64,000 nt of DNA from Nephrocerus scutellatus (GCA_947095585.1 OX352762.1:30232669-30296668); one strand, 5' to 3'; shown: positions 11,101-20,620, counted from the stretch's first letter. Numbers and translations are program-made. Notes: generated from the letters alone by a model not told the origin.

Positions 11101-11373
11101 GTCCACAGCTTCCGGGAGTACCAAAAAGTTGAGTCGGGTGTGTTCTCTTCCAATTCGTACGTCAAAGGTTAGGGCTTCTCGGATAACTCGGGGTGTGCCC
11201 TCAGCCATCCTGACCGTCATGTTGACGGGTACGCTATTTGACGCGTTCCTTCTGTCTTCCGCATACTGCTCGCTAATGAAACTCTTTGTCGCACCCGTGT
11301 CGATCGTAGCGGTGACCGCTGTGTAGTCGGTGGCCTCATCAAGTTTTGCATCGCTATCACGAAATGTTCCCAA
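8167..11373 (-). CDS. pol: Pol polyprotein (protease, RT, RNase H, integrase)
   Basis: This is an intact 1068-residue frame. The protease has TIDTGATKSFIS near residue 25 and IVLGLDFL near 93. RT runs from about residue 170 to 350, with the catalytic FAYFDDIII and VMPFGLHSAPATFQRAL. RNase H has LQTDASDYGLGAVL, ATEKECLAIVW-like PTEKECLAIVW and TDHLSLKWL. Integrase has an HHCC zinc domain (HLGIRKTTARICARYFWPG then CENCQRF), the DDE residues in LCADFVGPLP, ITDNGAQF and NPTERANRTVK, and a basic tail. It makes cDNA and integrates it. The frame begins within gag in the -1 phase; the listed ATG is only the first Met, and natural expression would be as Gag-Pol. It stops nine bases before the 3' LTR. 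All catalytic residues I can check are present, unlike the shortened gag. Confidence 0.92.
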   Translation of the reverse strand: MGTFRDSDAKLDEATDYTAVTATIDTGATKSFISEQYAEDRRNASNSVPVNMTVRMAEGTPRVIREALTFDVRIGREHTRLNFLVLPEAVDSIVLGLDFLLKVKAKVSCGGQTLQLHEKAEQQSETLRGIRVQPELKTEHERLAVFLQEEFQKFDKLPAVSNITEHKILMHDERPIKQRYFPRNPAMQEIINSEINELLAKGCIEPSRSPHSAPIVLVKTKTGKWRLCVDYRELNARSTPDAYPLPRIQHILERLRGAQFISSLDLRNGYWQIPMEANSKKYTAFTVPGRGLFQWRVMPFGLHSAPATFQRALDRVIGPEMEPHAFAYFDDIIIIGRTFEEHLSNLRKVFRRLQAANLKINPEKCEFCKTELKYLGHVVKREGIHTDPEKVAAIRELQPPRNVREVRRYLGIASWYRRFVPDFSETTRPLTALLKKGKHWKWTEEQQTAFDKLKTRLTEAPILACLDFSQKFSLQTDASDYGLGAVLTQELDGNERVIAYASRHLNQAEKNYSPTEKECLAIVWGIRKMRPYLEGYRFTVITDHLSLKWLNSITSPSGRIARWALKLQQYTFDVQYRRGKLNVVADALSRQPHDLLMASSDDNTLSPKCKWLERKVNQIKEDPKKYPDYVIESGQLYRHIEQRAGDEDTTPWKLCVPIALRDQVLRENHDNPSAGHLGIRKTTARICARYFWPGMFRDIHKHVTRCENCQRFKPNQQQAAGKMLTQVAEEPWAMLCADFVGPLPRSKHGNTMLLVFFDRFSKWVELVPMRRATTDGLQKAFRERILARYGVPKVLITDNGAQFTSRAFRRFLQSIGVRHQYTAPYTPQENPTERANRTVKTMIAQLSGTQQRTWDEKLPEIMLAINSSQQDSTGYSPIFLTQGREPRLPHTLFDDVTTGTGTLPKTPDDRAKQLSEVFVIVRRNMERAAGEQARHYNLRRRPWKPEVGQLVLVKQHHLSNALEGFASKLAPKYDGPYQVVDFVSPVIAKLRLCGQTKKRTAHVGELKQFHQNPQIESSKGTYHREQHPHRNPPTTVQKHAQIHRKTQTRQHFVNGPRNQDRKIPLRPT

Positions 11374-11972
11374 TACCTTGTGGGCAAAAATAATTTAAGG
11401 AAGTCTCCCTTAAACGCTCTCCAGCTCTGCCATCTCTGGTTGTTACTCCGGAACCACATCAATCCACGGTCGCGAAGCAATTCGGGCATAGTTCTCGGGA
11501 GCAGATCCTTGTCTAAAGAGTATGCGTCGGCCAGCTCCTCAAGTCTTTCGACAAATGACAATGGGTCTTTGCCTCCGTCGTAACGAACTGACCATTTTCT
11601 GACTTGGTCGATCACCATCGCGCATGATATACCAGGTGGTACCGTTGTTCCTCGGTTCGATGCTCGGTCCGTGACCGCTGAAGTGTGCGTTGATGGTGGG
11701 ATTGTTAGCCCCGGTGTTTTGACTTTCTCGCCTTCTATCGTGTCATATAGATTTAATAGTGGTGTGGGCGTTGGTGAAGGGTTGCGGTGGTGTCTTGCCT
11801 CCAGTTCCGCCAGGCGAAGTTCGTCGTCTGAGGTCACATCTCGTCCCGTGATGAACGTCGTGAAACGCTTCCTCAACTCGTCTACTCCACCGTTAACGTC
11901 CAGCCTAAATTCTGCCATGTAACTTTGTAGGTTGTCCTTCGTGAGGTTATAGACCCAACTAGTCTTTACCAT
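11217..11972 (-). CDS. gag: gag of the Osvaldo/Ulysses-like element, C-terminally altered
   Basis: The 251-residue frame starts MVKTSWVYNLTKDNLQSYM at 11972, about 50 bases after the primer site. An N-terminal SAP-like helix pair (residues ~8-45) and a proline/threonine-rich linker precede a capsid-like block (residues ~120-200: VRYDGGKDPLSFVERLEELA, LLRDRGLMWF, FLKLFLPTRYWE). After RYWE the frame runs into the out-of-frame protease coding region and loses similarity. No capsid C-terminal part and no CCHC zinc knuckle is present, although gypsy elements normally have both between capsid and protease. It overlaps pol by 157 bases, and pol is in the -1 frame, which would normally suggest frameshifting. 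Here I infer an internal deletion near 11380-11390 that joined capsid to protease. Confidence 0.8.
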   Translation of the reverse strand: MVKTSWVYNLTKDNLQSYMAEFRLDVNGGVDELRKRFTTFITGRDVTSDDELRLAELEARHHRNPSPTPTPLLNLYDTIEGEKVKTPGLTIPPSTHTSAVTDRASNRGTTVPPGISCAMVIDQVRKWSVRYDGGKDPLSFVERLEELADAYSLDKDLLPRTMPELLRDRGLMWFRSNNQRWQSWRAFKGDFLKLFLPTRYWEHFVIAMQNLMRPPTTQRSPLRSTRVRQRVSLASSMRKTEGTRQIAYPST

Positions 11973-12020
11973 CTTGGCTAATTTGATTTTCTTCGTTTGT
12001 TATTTGTTTTTTTTTTTAAG

Positions 12021-12038
12021 GTCCCTGCTCGGGCGCCA
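12021..12038 (-). other. Primer binding site for tRNA-Lys(UUU)
   Basis: The + strand reads GTCCCTGCTCGGGCGCCA, the 3' end of tRNA-Lys(UUU) with one difference (GCTCG for GTTCG). On the element's strand it is the complement, two bases after the LTR end (CGTTACA-AT-TGGCGCC). Lysine primers are characteristic of the Osvaldo/Ulysses group and of lentiviruses. Confidence 0.85.
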
Positions 12039-12299
12039 ATTGTAACGAGGTTTTCCCAGCCGGGGTATCCTCAGTGTGACCAGGGTTCGTTGATTTAAAG
12101 GGTCGTTACAATAAAAGATTTATTTTGTTAGGAACTCTGAATTCGATGTTTTATTTTCCTTTCGTTTTAAAAACAGATGAAAATTGATCTTGGAAAATAA
12201 TTAATTTGACTTAGGTCTTAGATGTGTCCTGTGTGTCCTGTGGTTTTGATGCCTTGGTCCAGCGGGATCGAAGTAAATCGTCTGCGTTTCGTCCAAGTG

Positions 12300-12985
12300 C
12301 TGACCAGCGAAAAGAGGATGCTACGCTCAATTCGTTGCCAAAGAGTTGATACGTCTCCGTGAGTTGACCAGCGAAAAGAGGATGCTGCGCTCAATTCGTT
12401 GCCAAAGAGTTGATACGTTTCCGTGAGTTGACCAGCGAAAAGAGGATGCTGCGCTCAATTCGTTGCCAAAGAGTTGATACGTTTTCGTGAGTTGACCAGC
12501 GAAAAGAGGATGCTACGCTCGATTCGTTGCCAAGAAGTTGTTGCGTTTTCGTGAGTTGACCAGCGAAAAGAGGATGCTACGCTCGATTCGTTGCCAAAGA
12601 GTTGCTGCGTTTTCGTGAGTTGACCAGCGAAAATAGGATGCTACGCTCAATTCGTTGCCAAAGAGTTGCTGCGTTTTCGTGAGTTGACCAGCGAAAAGAG
12701 GATGCTACGCTCGATTCGTTGCCAAAGAGTTGGTACGTTTCCGTGAGTTGACCAGCGAAAAGAGGTTGCTACGCTCAATTCGTTGCCAAAGAGTTGTTGC
12801 GTTTTCGTGAGTTGACCAGCGAAAAGAGGATGCTACGCTCGATTCGTTGCCAAGGAGTCTTTGTGTCTATGTAGTTTGATCAGTGAAAGAAGGATGCTAC
12901 GCTTGATTCACTACCAGGAGTCGGTCAGATGTCCAAGTATTTTGATCAGTGAAAGAGGATGCTACGCTCTGTTCACTATCAAGAG
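12300..12985. repeat. 64-bp tandem repeat array inside the 5' LTR
   Basis: Units begin GTTGACCAGCGAAAAGAGGA and contain ATGCTACGCTC and TTCGTTGCCAAAGAGTTG. Nine units follow at an exact 64-base period, and then two diverged units carry TTGATCAGTGAAAG. The array lies downstream of the TATA box on the - strand, so it would be in the 5' untranslated leader (R/U5) of the element RNA. Confidence 0.85.
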
Positions 12986-13020
12986 TCGGTCAGATGACGA
13001 AGAGACTAAGAGTAAGAGGA

Positions 13021-13056
13021 GACTGTATGCTGGGCTTGTGTCCCCTTTTATAGCCC
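13021..13056 (-). promoter_or_regulatory. Core promoter of the LTR element (TATA plus Inr-like site)
   Basis: On the - strand CTATAAAAGGGGAC is present, with TATAAAAG at 13045-13052. About 25 bases downstream (13021-13025) lies CAGTC, an initiator-like sequence. The spacing suits RNA polymerase II initiation in an LTR. It occurs only in the 5' LTR; the equivalent TATA is deleted in the 3' LTR. Confidence 0.6.
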
Positions 13057-13911
13057 GTGAAACGGTTTAAAACTTCAAACCGGGCTGTTTCGTTTCCATG
13101 ATTTTCGTACGGTGAATTACCGTTGTTGCTATGCCAGTTGATTTTTCTCTAGCAGAGTTAATTTCCTCGGAACTGCAGTGCGTATGCGTTCTTTATTGTT
13201 GTTGTTCTCATCATTGTCGCTTGTATATGTACGCTGCAGAGTGTTGATGGAATTCCCTGTGTATTTTGTTGTTGCCTTTTTGCCTTTCGATTTGTCCACA
13301 AAAAATGTTGACGAAATTCCCTGTATGTTTTGTTATTGTGTTTTCTCTTCTCAATTTGTCCATTGTCAACATCACCGTTATTTGCAAAAAGTGTTGGCGA
13401 AATCCCTTTTGCAATTTGTTGTTGTAGAGGGTTCCGTTGGTCTAGGATGATTATTGTGTTGATGCATAGCATTATGGTATCGTTGTACATACATATTGTC
13501 TTTGGTCAACGCTTCTCGATCGTTGACCTCATCGTTTAGTACTGTGTTGGTATTGTGCATGCGTTTATTGTTTGTTGTCTGCCTACGCTTCTGTGCTCCT
13601 GACTGCACACAGAATTTTGCAAGAAGTATGCGCTGTTTCTTTCTTTCTCCCATGGCTCCCTTATGGTAGTTGCAGTGGAGGCGCGGCTACTCCGTACTCA
13701 TAATGTGTGTTCTGTCGATTGCGATCAGTGTCCCAAAAATGGAGGTGTGGCCTACTGATCGCAATCATGCATTGGAGAAATGCAGTCGACCTGAGCAGAG
13801 ATGCCGTCGGTGTTTTCAGTTTTTGAATATTGATAGAAATAATAATGTGTAGATATATATATTTATATAGAAATGTGTGGGGTGAATTTGTTGCCAAATT
13901 GACTCCTTGCA

Positions 13912-14053
13912 ATAGAAAGTGTTGTCTCCGGAAATATACATTTGTGCAAAATTTTAATAAAATCGGGCTTTAATAAATAGGTTAAAAATTTATCGCAAGA
14001 TTCCACGACCGACCGACCTACCGACAGACAGACGTGGCACCGGCAAGCGAAGT
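13912..14053 (+). repeat. Repeat C, right part and its end
   Basis: The copy resumes after the LTR element with AAAGTGTTGTCTCCGGAAAT and ends with a tetranucleotide-like block (GACCGACCGACCTACCGACA) followed by CGTGGCAC and GCGAAGTTAATAT. The same terminal order (CCAGCCAGCCAG, CGTGCAACGCGAAGTTAATAT) closes the copy at 51360-51407, so this is probably the 3' end of repeat C. Confidence 0.7.
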
Positions 14054-15542
14054 TAATATCATCATCATATTTCGCTCTACAACTGGTGTCCGGTCCTGGC
14101 CTTCCCAAAATATCTCTCCACAGGTCCCGATTTCGAGCCGATGTCATCCAGTTTGGCATCCCTAACTCTTGGCGTCCGGGTCAACGCCATCCTTCCAGCG
14201 TAGGCTTGGCCGGCCTCGTTGTCATCTTCCATAAATCCTACCGCAAAGGACTTTCCGAGCAGGATCATCTTCGATCATGCGAGCTAGGTGTCCTGCCCAC
14301 CGGAGCCTACCGAGCTTAATTTTCTTCACGATGTCGACATCGCGGTAATGCTCGTAGATCTCATCATTATAGAGTCTCCGGAATCATCATTCCTCACATA
14401 CGGGGCCAACAATTCTCCGTAAGACTTTTCTCTCGAACGCGACTAAGAGGTCAGAATGCTTTTTGCTAAGCACCCAAGTCTCGTATCCACATGTAAGTAC
14501 TGGTATGACCATTGTCTTATATATCAGCATCTTGGATGTTATGGTTAAATTCCTGGATTTGAAGAGTCTTGACAGGCTATAGTAGGCTTTGTTGGCTTTA
14601 AGCAACCGTGCGCGTATTTCTGGTTCCATGCTGTTATCGGCTGCTATAGTTGATCCGAGATAGTTAAAGGATTGCACTACTTCAAATTCGCGCTCCACAT
14701 TCGAATTGAGGGACCAATGTTAGATCTTCTACTCGCAGACGTGGCCACCATGTACTTTGTGTTGCTCTCATTTATGTGGAGCCCCAGATTTCGTGCTATC
14801 TGGATGAAAGCTTCCTGTGCAGCTCTTTGGTTTCTACCAACGATGACAATATCGTCTGCGTAAGCCAATATCTGAATGGACTTATAGAGGATTGTTCCTC
14901 TCGCCGTTACGTCAGAGTCTCGGATCACTTTCTCCAACGCCAGGTTGAATAGGACGCAGGCCAGTCCATCCCCTTGTCGGAGCCCGTTATAGATGTTGAA
15001 TGGGCTTGATAGTGATCCGGATATTTTTACTTGGCTTATAACATTGGTCATAGTCAACCTACATAGTCTTGTCAGTTTATTTGGGATGCCGAATTCTTTC
15101 ATGGCTTTATAAAGTTCTACTCTGGCTATGCTATCATAGGCGGCTTTAAAGTCTATAAAAAGATGGTGTAGTGAGTTTTGAAACTCTAGACATTTTTCCA
15201 TCACCTGCCTTAGGGTGTAAATCTGATCAGTTGTTGATTTACCTGGGACGAAGCCACACTGGTATGGACCAATGATGACTTTAGCGTATGGGGCTATCCT
15301 GTCTTGAAGGATAGAGGAGAAAATCTTATACGCGGTACTCAACAACGTTATACCACGATAATTGCTGCATTTTGTGATATCCAGTCTTCTGGCATAACTT
15401 CTTCTTCCCATACTTGCACTATTATTTCATGAATTGCTTAGTGCAATGTGGGGCATCCTATTTTTATCAGTTCCGCTGGGATCCCATCAGATCCCTTATT
15501 ATCTTATTATTTTTGAGCCGATTTATCGCTCTGCTAACTTCG
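14054..15542 (-). pseudogene. RTE-B fragment with RT core and 3' tail
   Basis: On the - strand, 15542 to about 15400 carries the pre-RT phrase EVSRAINRLKNN. 15411-14677 encodes a good RT core: NYRGITLLSTAYKIF, CGFVPGKSTTDQIYTLRQ, FIDFKAAYDSIAR, and the catalytic AYADDIVIVG. After a one-base frameshift at ~14697, 14698-14387 continues with FNYLGSTIAADNSMEPEIRA and the phrase CGYETWVLSKKHSDL, then a stop. The nontranslated end reaches a (ATG)n-type tail at 14054-14062, the usual short-repeat 3' end of RTE elements. The endonuclease is missing, because the copy is fused at 15542 to LINE-A. Confidence 0.8.
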
Positions 15543-16460
15543 ACTATGCTTGCCTTATAGATAGTAGCCAGATCAGAGGTAGTGAAATAATTCTTGCACC
15601 GGGCTAGAAAACCTAAACATTTCGCAGCATTTTTGGCAACGGCGAATAAGTGGTCATTCCAACGAAGCTTGTCGTTAACGCACATACAGAGTATTTTAAG
15701 TTTCATCGATGGAAATGCCATTCATGGATAATGGCATGGGACTTAGGATTCGCTTAGACGACAGGAGACAGCATTGGGTTTTGTAACCCAGAAGAATAGG
15801 ATAGATGGAAAGCTTATGCAACGGTAGTGCCAGCTTGGAAGAACACTCTTCAGAACTATTATGGAAATACCATCTGGCCTAGCGGTTGCGTGAGTGTTGC
15901 GATCCTTTAAAACTCTAGCAAATGCACGAGTACGAATGAATATCTGTCCCATAGAGTGTTCAATACTCTGAGAAGCAGGAGGCAGCAATGCTTAAACTGG
16001 AATCGTGGAGCTAGCTGCGAAATGCGCAGCAAACAGATTGGACTTGTTTTGATTCTTTTCCAGAATGACCAAAAATTTTTACTACCTTTGGGACATTGTA
16101 GTATTTTTTGCCTCAATTTTTGATCGTAGGCGAATTTGACTCGCCGTAGATGAGCATTGCAATCATTTCATTTCTGGCTCGTTTAAAATTTGTTCGGTTT
16201 TCCTCAGTAGGGTTTGCTTTGTAAAACCGAAAGCATACTCCTCTAATCCTAGAAGCCTCTTTACAGCTCGAGTCATACCATACATCTTCCTTTGGTTTAA
16301 CAGACTTATTCCTGGAAGGGATAAAGTCTCTCATACCACTAAGGATGATGTTTGTGATTGCATCAGTGGTGGCATCCACGTTGCTATTGCGAAACAATAC
16401 CGACCAGTTATTTCTCCCAAAGAAGTTGTTAAGGCCGTCCCAATTGGCTTTCTCGTATTG
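15543..16460 (-). pseudogene. LINE-A fragment with internal deletion, fused to RTE-B
   Basis: Reading the - strand from 16460, the linker before RT is visible (NNFFGRNNW-type sequence, then FIPSRNKSVKPKEDVWYDSS). It is followed by the RT start (GQIFIRTRAFARVLKD) and then, after a jump near 15785, the far C-terminal RT region (LCMCVNDKLRWNDHLFAVA, FTTSDLATIYKA). Compared with the copy at 36875-38425 about 700 bp of RT, including the catalytic Asp residues, is deleted. At 15543 the sequence passes directly into RTE-B on the same strand, creating a short chimeric open frame (15467-15721). It is a dead fragment. Confidence 0.75.
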
Positions 16461-16487
16461 CCATACTGTTTCTTGGGAGTTTTTTAT

Positions 16488-16990
16488 TTAAACAATCTTG
16501 GCACTTGCACATCTGCCAAATGTGGCAGCATAGAACTTTTTCCATTCTTGCTCTATCTCCCTCGGTATCGGTATCTCGGCGTTATATGCCATCGGATATT
16601 CATATTTAAGGTCGAAGGCACGTTCGCACATTGCTCGCACTGGATTGAAACTGCTGGATTCCACTGGACGCACTGCTCAGGGACTAAGTTGATACTGTGT
16701 CTAGTAATGATCTCGCCTCGGCGGTCGTCCCTGTTCTGCGTTGCACGTTCACTGCTGCTCTGCAGGTAGTCCTCTGCTCGCCGCAACTCTTCAGAAATTA
16801 CGGCTACCACCTTGGCTTTGAGTAGGAAAGCATTTGCTGCTGCGAACTTTTTCGACGCTGTAAATGCCGCTACGGCGCCCGTTTTGTTGCATTTTGTTTG
16901 TGCTTGAAATACTGCTAGCTTCGTAAATGTTGGCCGTTAGACCCTCAACGCCTGCAGCAATCCAAGTCGACCCTTCTACAGGCGGTAGAC
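16488..16990 (-). pseudogene. Unrecognised protein fragment in two frames
   Basis: On the - strand, about 16900-16553 encodes an Ala/Glu-rich helical stretch (FTASKKFAAANAFLLKAKVV, SEELRRAEDYLQSSSERATQ). A shifted frame 16673-16488 encodes VESSSFNPVRAMCERAFDLK and PREIEQEWKKFYAATF. The two frames look like one protein broken by a frameshift near 16650. I do not recognise it. The composition is unlike the neighbouring LINEs, so a gag protein or an endogenised viral structural protein are possible, but nothing in the sequence decides. It abuts LINE-A at about 16460. Confidence 0.35.
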
Positions 16991-18119
16991 GGAATTAATT
17001 AGAAGCTCAGAAATTTACGGAAAACATTCCTGTTAAGCCCACATACCATTGAGATAGATTTTGAAATTGGTGAAATTAAAGCTATCGAATTATGTTTCCG
17101 TCATGCAAAATTAAATGTTGATATTTTCAATATAAGCATAGTCTGTATCGTAAGTTACAACGTATTGGTAATAAAAGTAATTTTGATACAGATTCAAAAT
17201 TTGTGAAAGTGCAAGTATGGTAGTAGCGCTTACATTTGTTCCTATCGGAAAAATTTCCACTACTTCAAAGCTCTTGTAAATACCAATTTACTACCTGAAA
17301 TGAATGACTGTGGATTTTTTTAAGGATACTTATATAGGGCTTCTCACTTCAAATAATCAAAAATGAACACCTCGATATAATAACCAACAATGGAATTTAT
17401 ATGACTTTACAAAGCAGCATCAGGTAAGAACTTAAAGGGTGAGGCATGTAATAAATTGAAAAAAGAGCAAGCAGAATAGAACCCATTTATGGAGCAAAAG
17501 ATAGCAGAGTACGAATTTTGGTCGCAATTGTGAAAAACTCATATCTTAACCGCAAGTTCGTAGTATTAGTAGATGTTGTGTGTAGTAGTATGATTTTTGA
17601 CTCATGCGCATAATTTGATTTTGCTTTAATGTCAACATCTCACGTGGTTTTGAATAAGAGAATTGTCGTCTACATGCGGCAAAAGCAAACGGGTTCAGAT
17701 TTTGTACCAGAATCTTGTACTAGAATATGTTATTAAAATTACACTAACCCAAAGAAAGAAAAAAACATCACAAAACATTAAAATTGGATCCTATACCTCC
17801 TGTATCCAGACATCTCACGTTCAGGTGAGTTTTGCACATTTGCGACCAAAGGTCGTACTCAGGAGTATATACAGATTTGGGGATGATGTTAGAAAAAGTG
17901 GTGAAGAAAGTGAATGAGATGAAACCGGTGAAGTATTTGCGTACCATTGATGGTAGAACATATTTAATAAACTAGTATTTAGTTATTTCTTGCTTCAGTT
18001 TTTAAGTAATTTGATATTTTAGCAAAATAAAATCTGAGAAGTGCGGTCAGCCATCAGCGAATAGGGGAAATAACACAGAATGCTCTAGAACTGCAGGTGG
18101 CCGTAACTTTTTCTGACTA
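16991..18119. other. Intergenic, nothing recognised
   Basis: AT-rich sequence. An 84-codon frame at 17663-17917 (+) has no recognisable domain, and I do not regard it as a gene. No repeats shared with the rest of the window were noticed. Confidence 0.5.
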
Positions 18120-20490
18120 GTGGAAGTGCGATCAAACCTCCACGTGGTGGCCGCCGGTAATTTTCCTCCAATGCAGGAAAAGCGGAATGATCGGGCTAGT
18201 CCCTTTAAAGTAAGGTTGACGCGAGGCTAATAACCTCGCCCGTAAAAAATTATTATTACGGAACCCAAAATCAGCCTCGGCTGACATAACAGCAATCCAG
18301 GAGATGCGGATGACGGGGAATGGCGTCTTACAAAAATCAGAATATGACATAAATAACAGCTGTCATACAAGACATCATGTGCTCGGGGTGGGGTTTCTAG
18401 GCAGCAAAAGAATGAAACCCACCGTTATCGGATTTAAAGCAATAAATGAACGGCTATGCACCCTTCGCATCATAAACGTTCACGCACCTACAGAGGATTC
18501 CCCAGATGATGAAAAAGAATAATTCTTTGAATCAGTTGAACGGGAACATCATGTCTGCCCTCAGTATGATGTAAAAATCATTCTGGGAGATATGAATGCT
18601 AAAATAGGTATGGAGCCAGTATTCAGATAGACCACGTGTTGATAGAGCGCCGCCACAAACCGAACCTGAAGACGGTACGAACGTACTGAGGTGCCAACGT
18701 CAACTCGGACCACTATCTTGTTGGTATGGTTCTCCGAGCACGGATTGCATCATCACGAAAGACTGCATCCGCGAATCAGATTCGAGTCGACACGGCTGCC
18801 CTCCGCCACGAAGGGACCTGAAACAACTACGGTCAATCGATAGGACTCGCCCTAAATGTAGGGAGAGTAAGTCCTGGGGCTGAGATGTCAGGCGTATAAG
18901 AGAAATGGACATTGGTAATGCTGTCTCCATCTTAGGCAGTAGTCGTAGATATTTGAACGACTTGTTCGATGACGAATGTAAGCTAGCAACTGAACGTTGC
19001 GTACCGAGCAATGCAACAATCTCATAGAACGCGGGCACGCGAAGATGAATATAAAGAGCTCAGAAGATATGGAAAACAGTTCACCGGCGAAAGAAAGCAG
19101 TCTGGGAGAAGAATCTCGTCCGTGAACTAGAACAGTACAGAGCGCAATGACCGCACCAGGCGCGGAAGTTCTACCCAAAAGTCCGTGGTATGACGCAATA
19201 CACACCGCATTGCATATACTGCAAGGACAATGAGGGTAATCTGATCGCCGATCTTAAAGGCATCTTAGAGCGATTCATTGAGGAATTGGAGGCTCCACCA
19301 ATGACCGGAAATCACACTATGCTGCCGCCAAGCACAGACGAAGTTAGCAGAGCGATAAATCGGCTCAAAAATAATAAGGCCCCGGGATCTGATGGGATCT
19401 AAGCGGAGCTGATAAAAATAGGAAGCCCCACATTACACAAAACTATTCATGAAATAATAGCGCAAGTATGGGAGGAAGAAGCTATTCCAGAAGACTGGCG
19501 AAGAGGCATCCCGTGCCCATACATAAGAAGGGAGATATTACAAAATGCAACAATTATCGTGGTATAACATTGTTGAGTACAGCGTATAAAATGTTTTCTC
19601 TATCGTTAAAGACAGGACAGACCCATACGATAAAGTGATGGAAAAATGTCTGGAGTTTCAAAACTCACTACAGCATATTTTTGAAAACTTTAAAGCCGCC
19701 TATGATAGCATAGCTAGAGAAGAGGTTTATAAAGCTATGAGAGAATTCGGCATCCCAAATAAACTGCCACGACTATGTAGGTTGACCATGACCAATGTTA
19801 TAAGCCATGTAAAAATATCCGGATCACTATCAAGCCCATTCAACATCTATAACGGGTTCTGACAAGGGGATGGACTGGCCTGCGTCCTCTTCAACCTGGC
19901 GTTGGAGAAAACGATCCGAAATCGGTGAGAGTAAAATCCTCTAAAAGTCCATTCAGATACTAGCTTATGCAGACGATATTGACATCGTTGGTAGAAGCCC
20001 AAGAGCTGTATAGGAAGCTTTCATCCAGATCGAGCAGGCGGCACGAAATCTGGGACTGCACACAAATGAGAGCAAACTAACGCCAAGTCTGCGACTAGAA
20101 GATCGATCGCGAATTTGAAGTATTGCAATCCTTTAACTATATCGGGACAACTGTAGCAGCCGATAACAGCATGGAACCAGAAATACGTGCACGGTTGCTT
20201 AAAGCCAACAAAGCCGCGTTACCGCGATGTCGAAATCATGAAGAGAATTAAGCTTGGTAGGCTCCGGTGCATGAGCAAAGAGGATCCTGCTCGGAAACTC
20301 CTTTGCGGTAGGATTTATGGAACACGACCCTGTGGCCAGTCAAGCCTACGCTGGAAGGATTGCGTATACAAGGACACCCAGAGTTTAGGGATGCCAAACT
20401 GGATGATATCGGCTCGAAATCGGGACCGGTGGAGAGACTTTTTGCGGGAGGCCAGGACCGGACCCCGGTTGCAGAGCCAAATATGATGAT
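18120..20490 (+). pseudogene. RTE-B copy, nearly full length but decayed
   Basis: This copy runs 5' to 3' on the + strand. The endonuclease is at ~18260-18625, with ITAIQEMRMTGNG, INVHAPTE and ILGDMNAKIG (the Asp/Asn and Glu residues of the APE fold). A badly degraded middle part follows (18640-19190). The pre-RT helix is EVSRAINRLKNNKAPGSDGI (19339-19400), followed by RT pieces (NYRGITLLSTAYK; FGIPNKLPRLCRLTMTNVI; AYADDIDIVG at ~19965). The C-terminal part is shortened, then the end carries (ATG)4 at 20484-20495. At least four stops or frameshifts and an internal deletion near 20210 make it nonfunctional. It shows the endonuclease type of the family, which supports the RTE-like assignment. 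Confidence 0.75.
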
Positions 20491-20504
20491 GATGAAAGCC
20501 AGAG

Positions 20505-20620
20505 AAGAACGAGAAGAATTGTTCGAGAATAATTGTGTGAGAAGAATTGCTTGAGAAGAATTGTATGACAACAATTGCTTGAGAATAGTTATGCAAGAAG
20601 AATTATACGAGAAGAATCAG
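20505..20620. repeat. Degenerate ~18-bp minisatellite
   Basis: The phrase GAGAAGAATTG(C/T)(T/G)T recurs about six times (20505-20620) at roughly 18-base intervals, directly after the RTE-B tail. It may be an expanded 3' tail or an independent repeat. Confidence 0.6.

Larger units (their letters stand above)
6321..13911 (-). mobile_element. Full-length Osvaldo/Ulysses-like Ty3/gypsy LTR retrotransposon
   Basis: The element is 7591 bp, on the - strand. It is bounded by two long LTRs beginning TGTAAGGAGTC and ending CGTTACA on the coding strand, and flanked by a 4-bp target duplication ATAG (6317-6320 and 13912-13915). Internal order on the - strand is tRNA-Lys primer site, gag, then pol with protease, RT, RNase H and integrase, and there is no env. 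The long LTRs, the tRNA-Lys(UUU) primer and the domain order fit the Osvaldo/Ulysses lineage; that assignment is from memory of the families and is less sure than Ty3/gypsy itself. The two LTRs differ by only about five substitutions and two indels, so the insertion is recent. It landed inside repeat C. The gag is shortened (see gag), so this copy probably depends on others. Confidence 0.9.
12041..13911 (-). repeat. 5' LTR (1871 bp) of the 6321-13911 element
   Basis: This is the upstream LTR in the - strand sense. It starts TGCAAGGAG at 13911 (the other LTR has TGTAAGGAG, the symmetric form) and ends CGTTACA at 12041, next to the primer site. It contains a TATA box, about eleven copies of a 64-bp tandem unit (12300-12985), and a 31-bp segment (13038-13068) that the other LTR lacks. 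It also has two extra bases in ACATACATATTG near 13495. Confidence 0.9.

Noticed and set aside
8440..11922. Many + strand frames of 60-119 codons opposite pol and gag
   Set aside because: They are antisense shadows of the well-supported - strand pol/gag frames.
12021..12038. tRNA-Lys-like sequence
   Set aside because: Only the 18-base 3' end is present, next to an LTR; it is a primer binding site, not a tRNA gene. The same holds for the tRNA-iMet-like 57085-57098.
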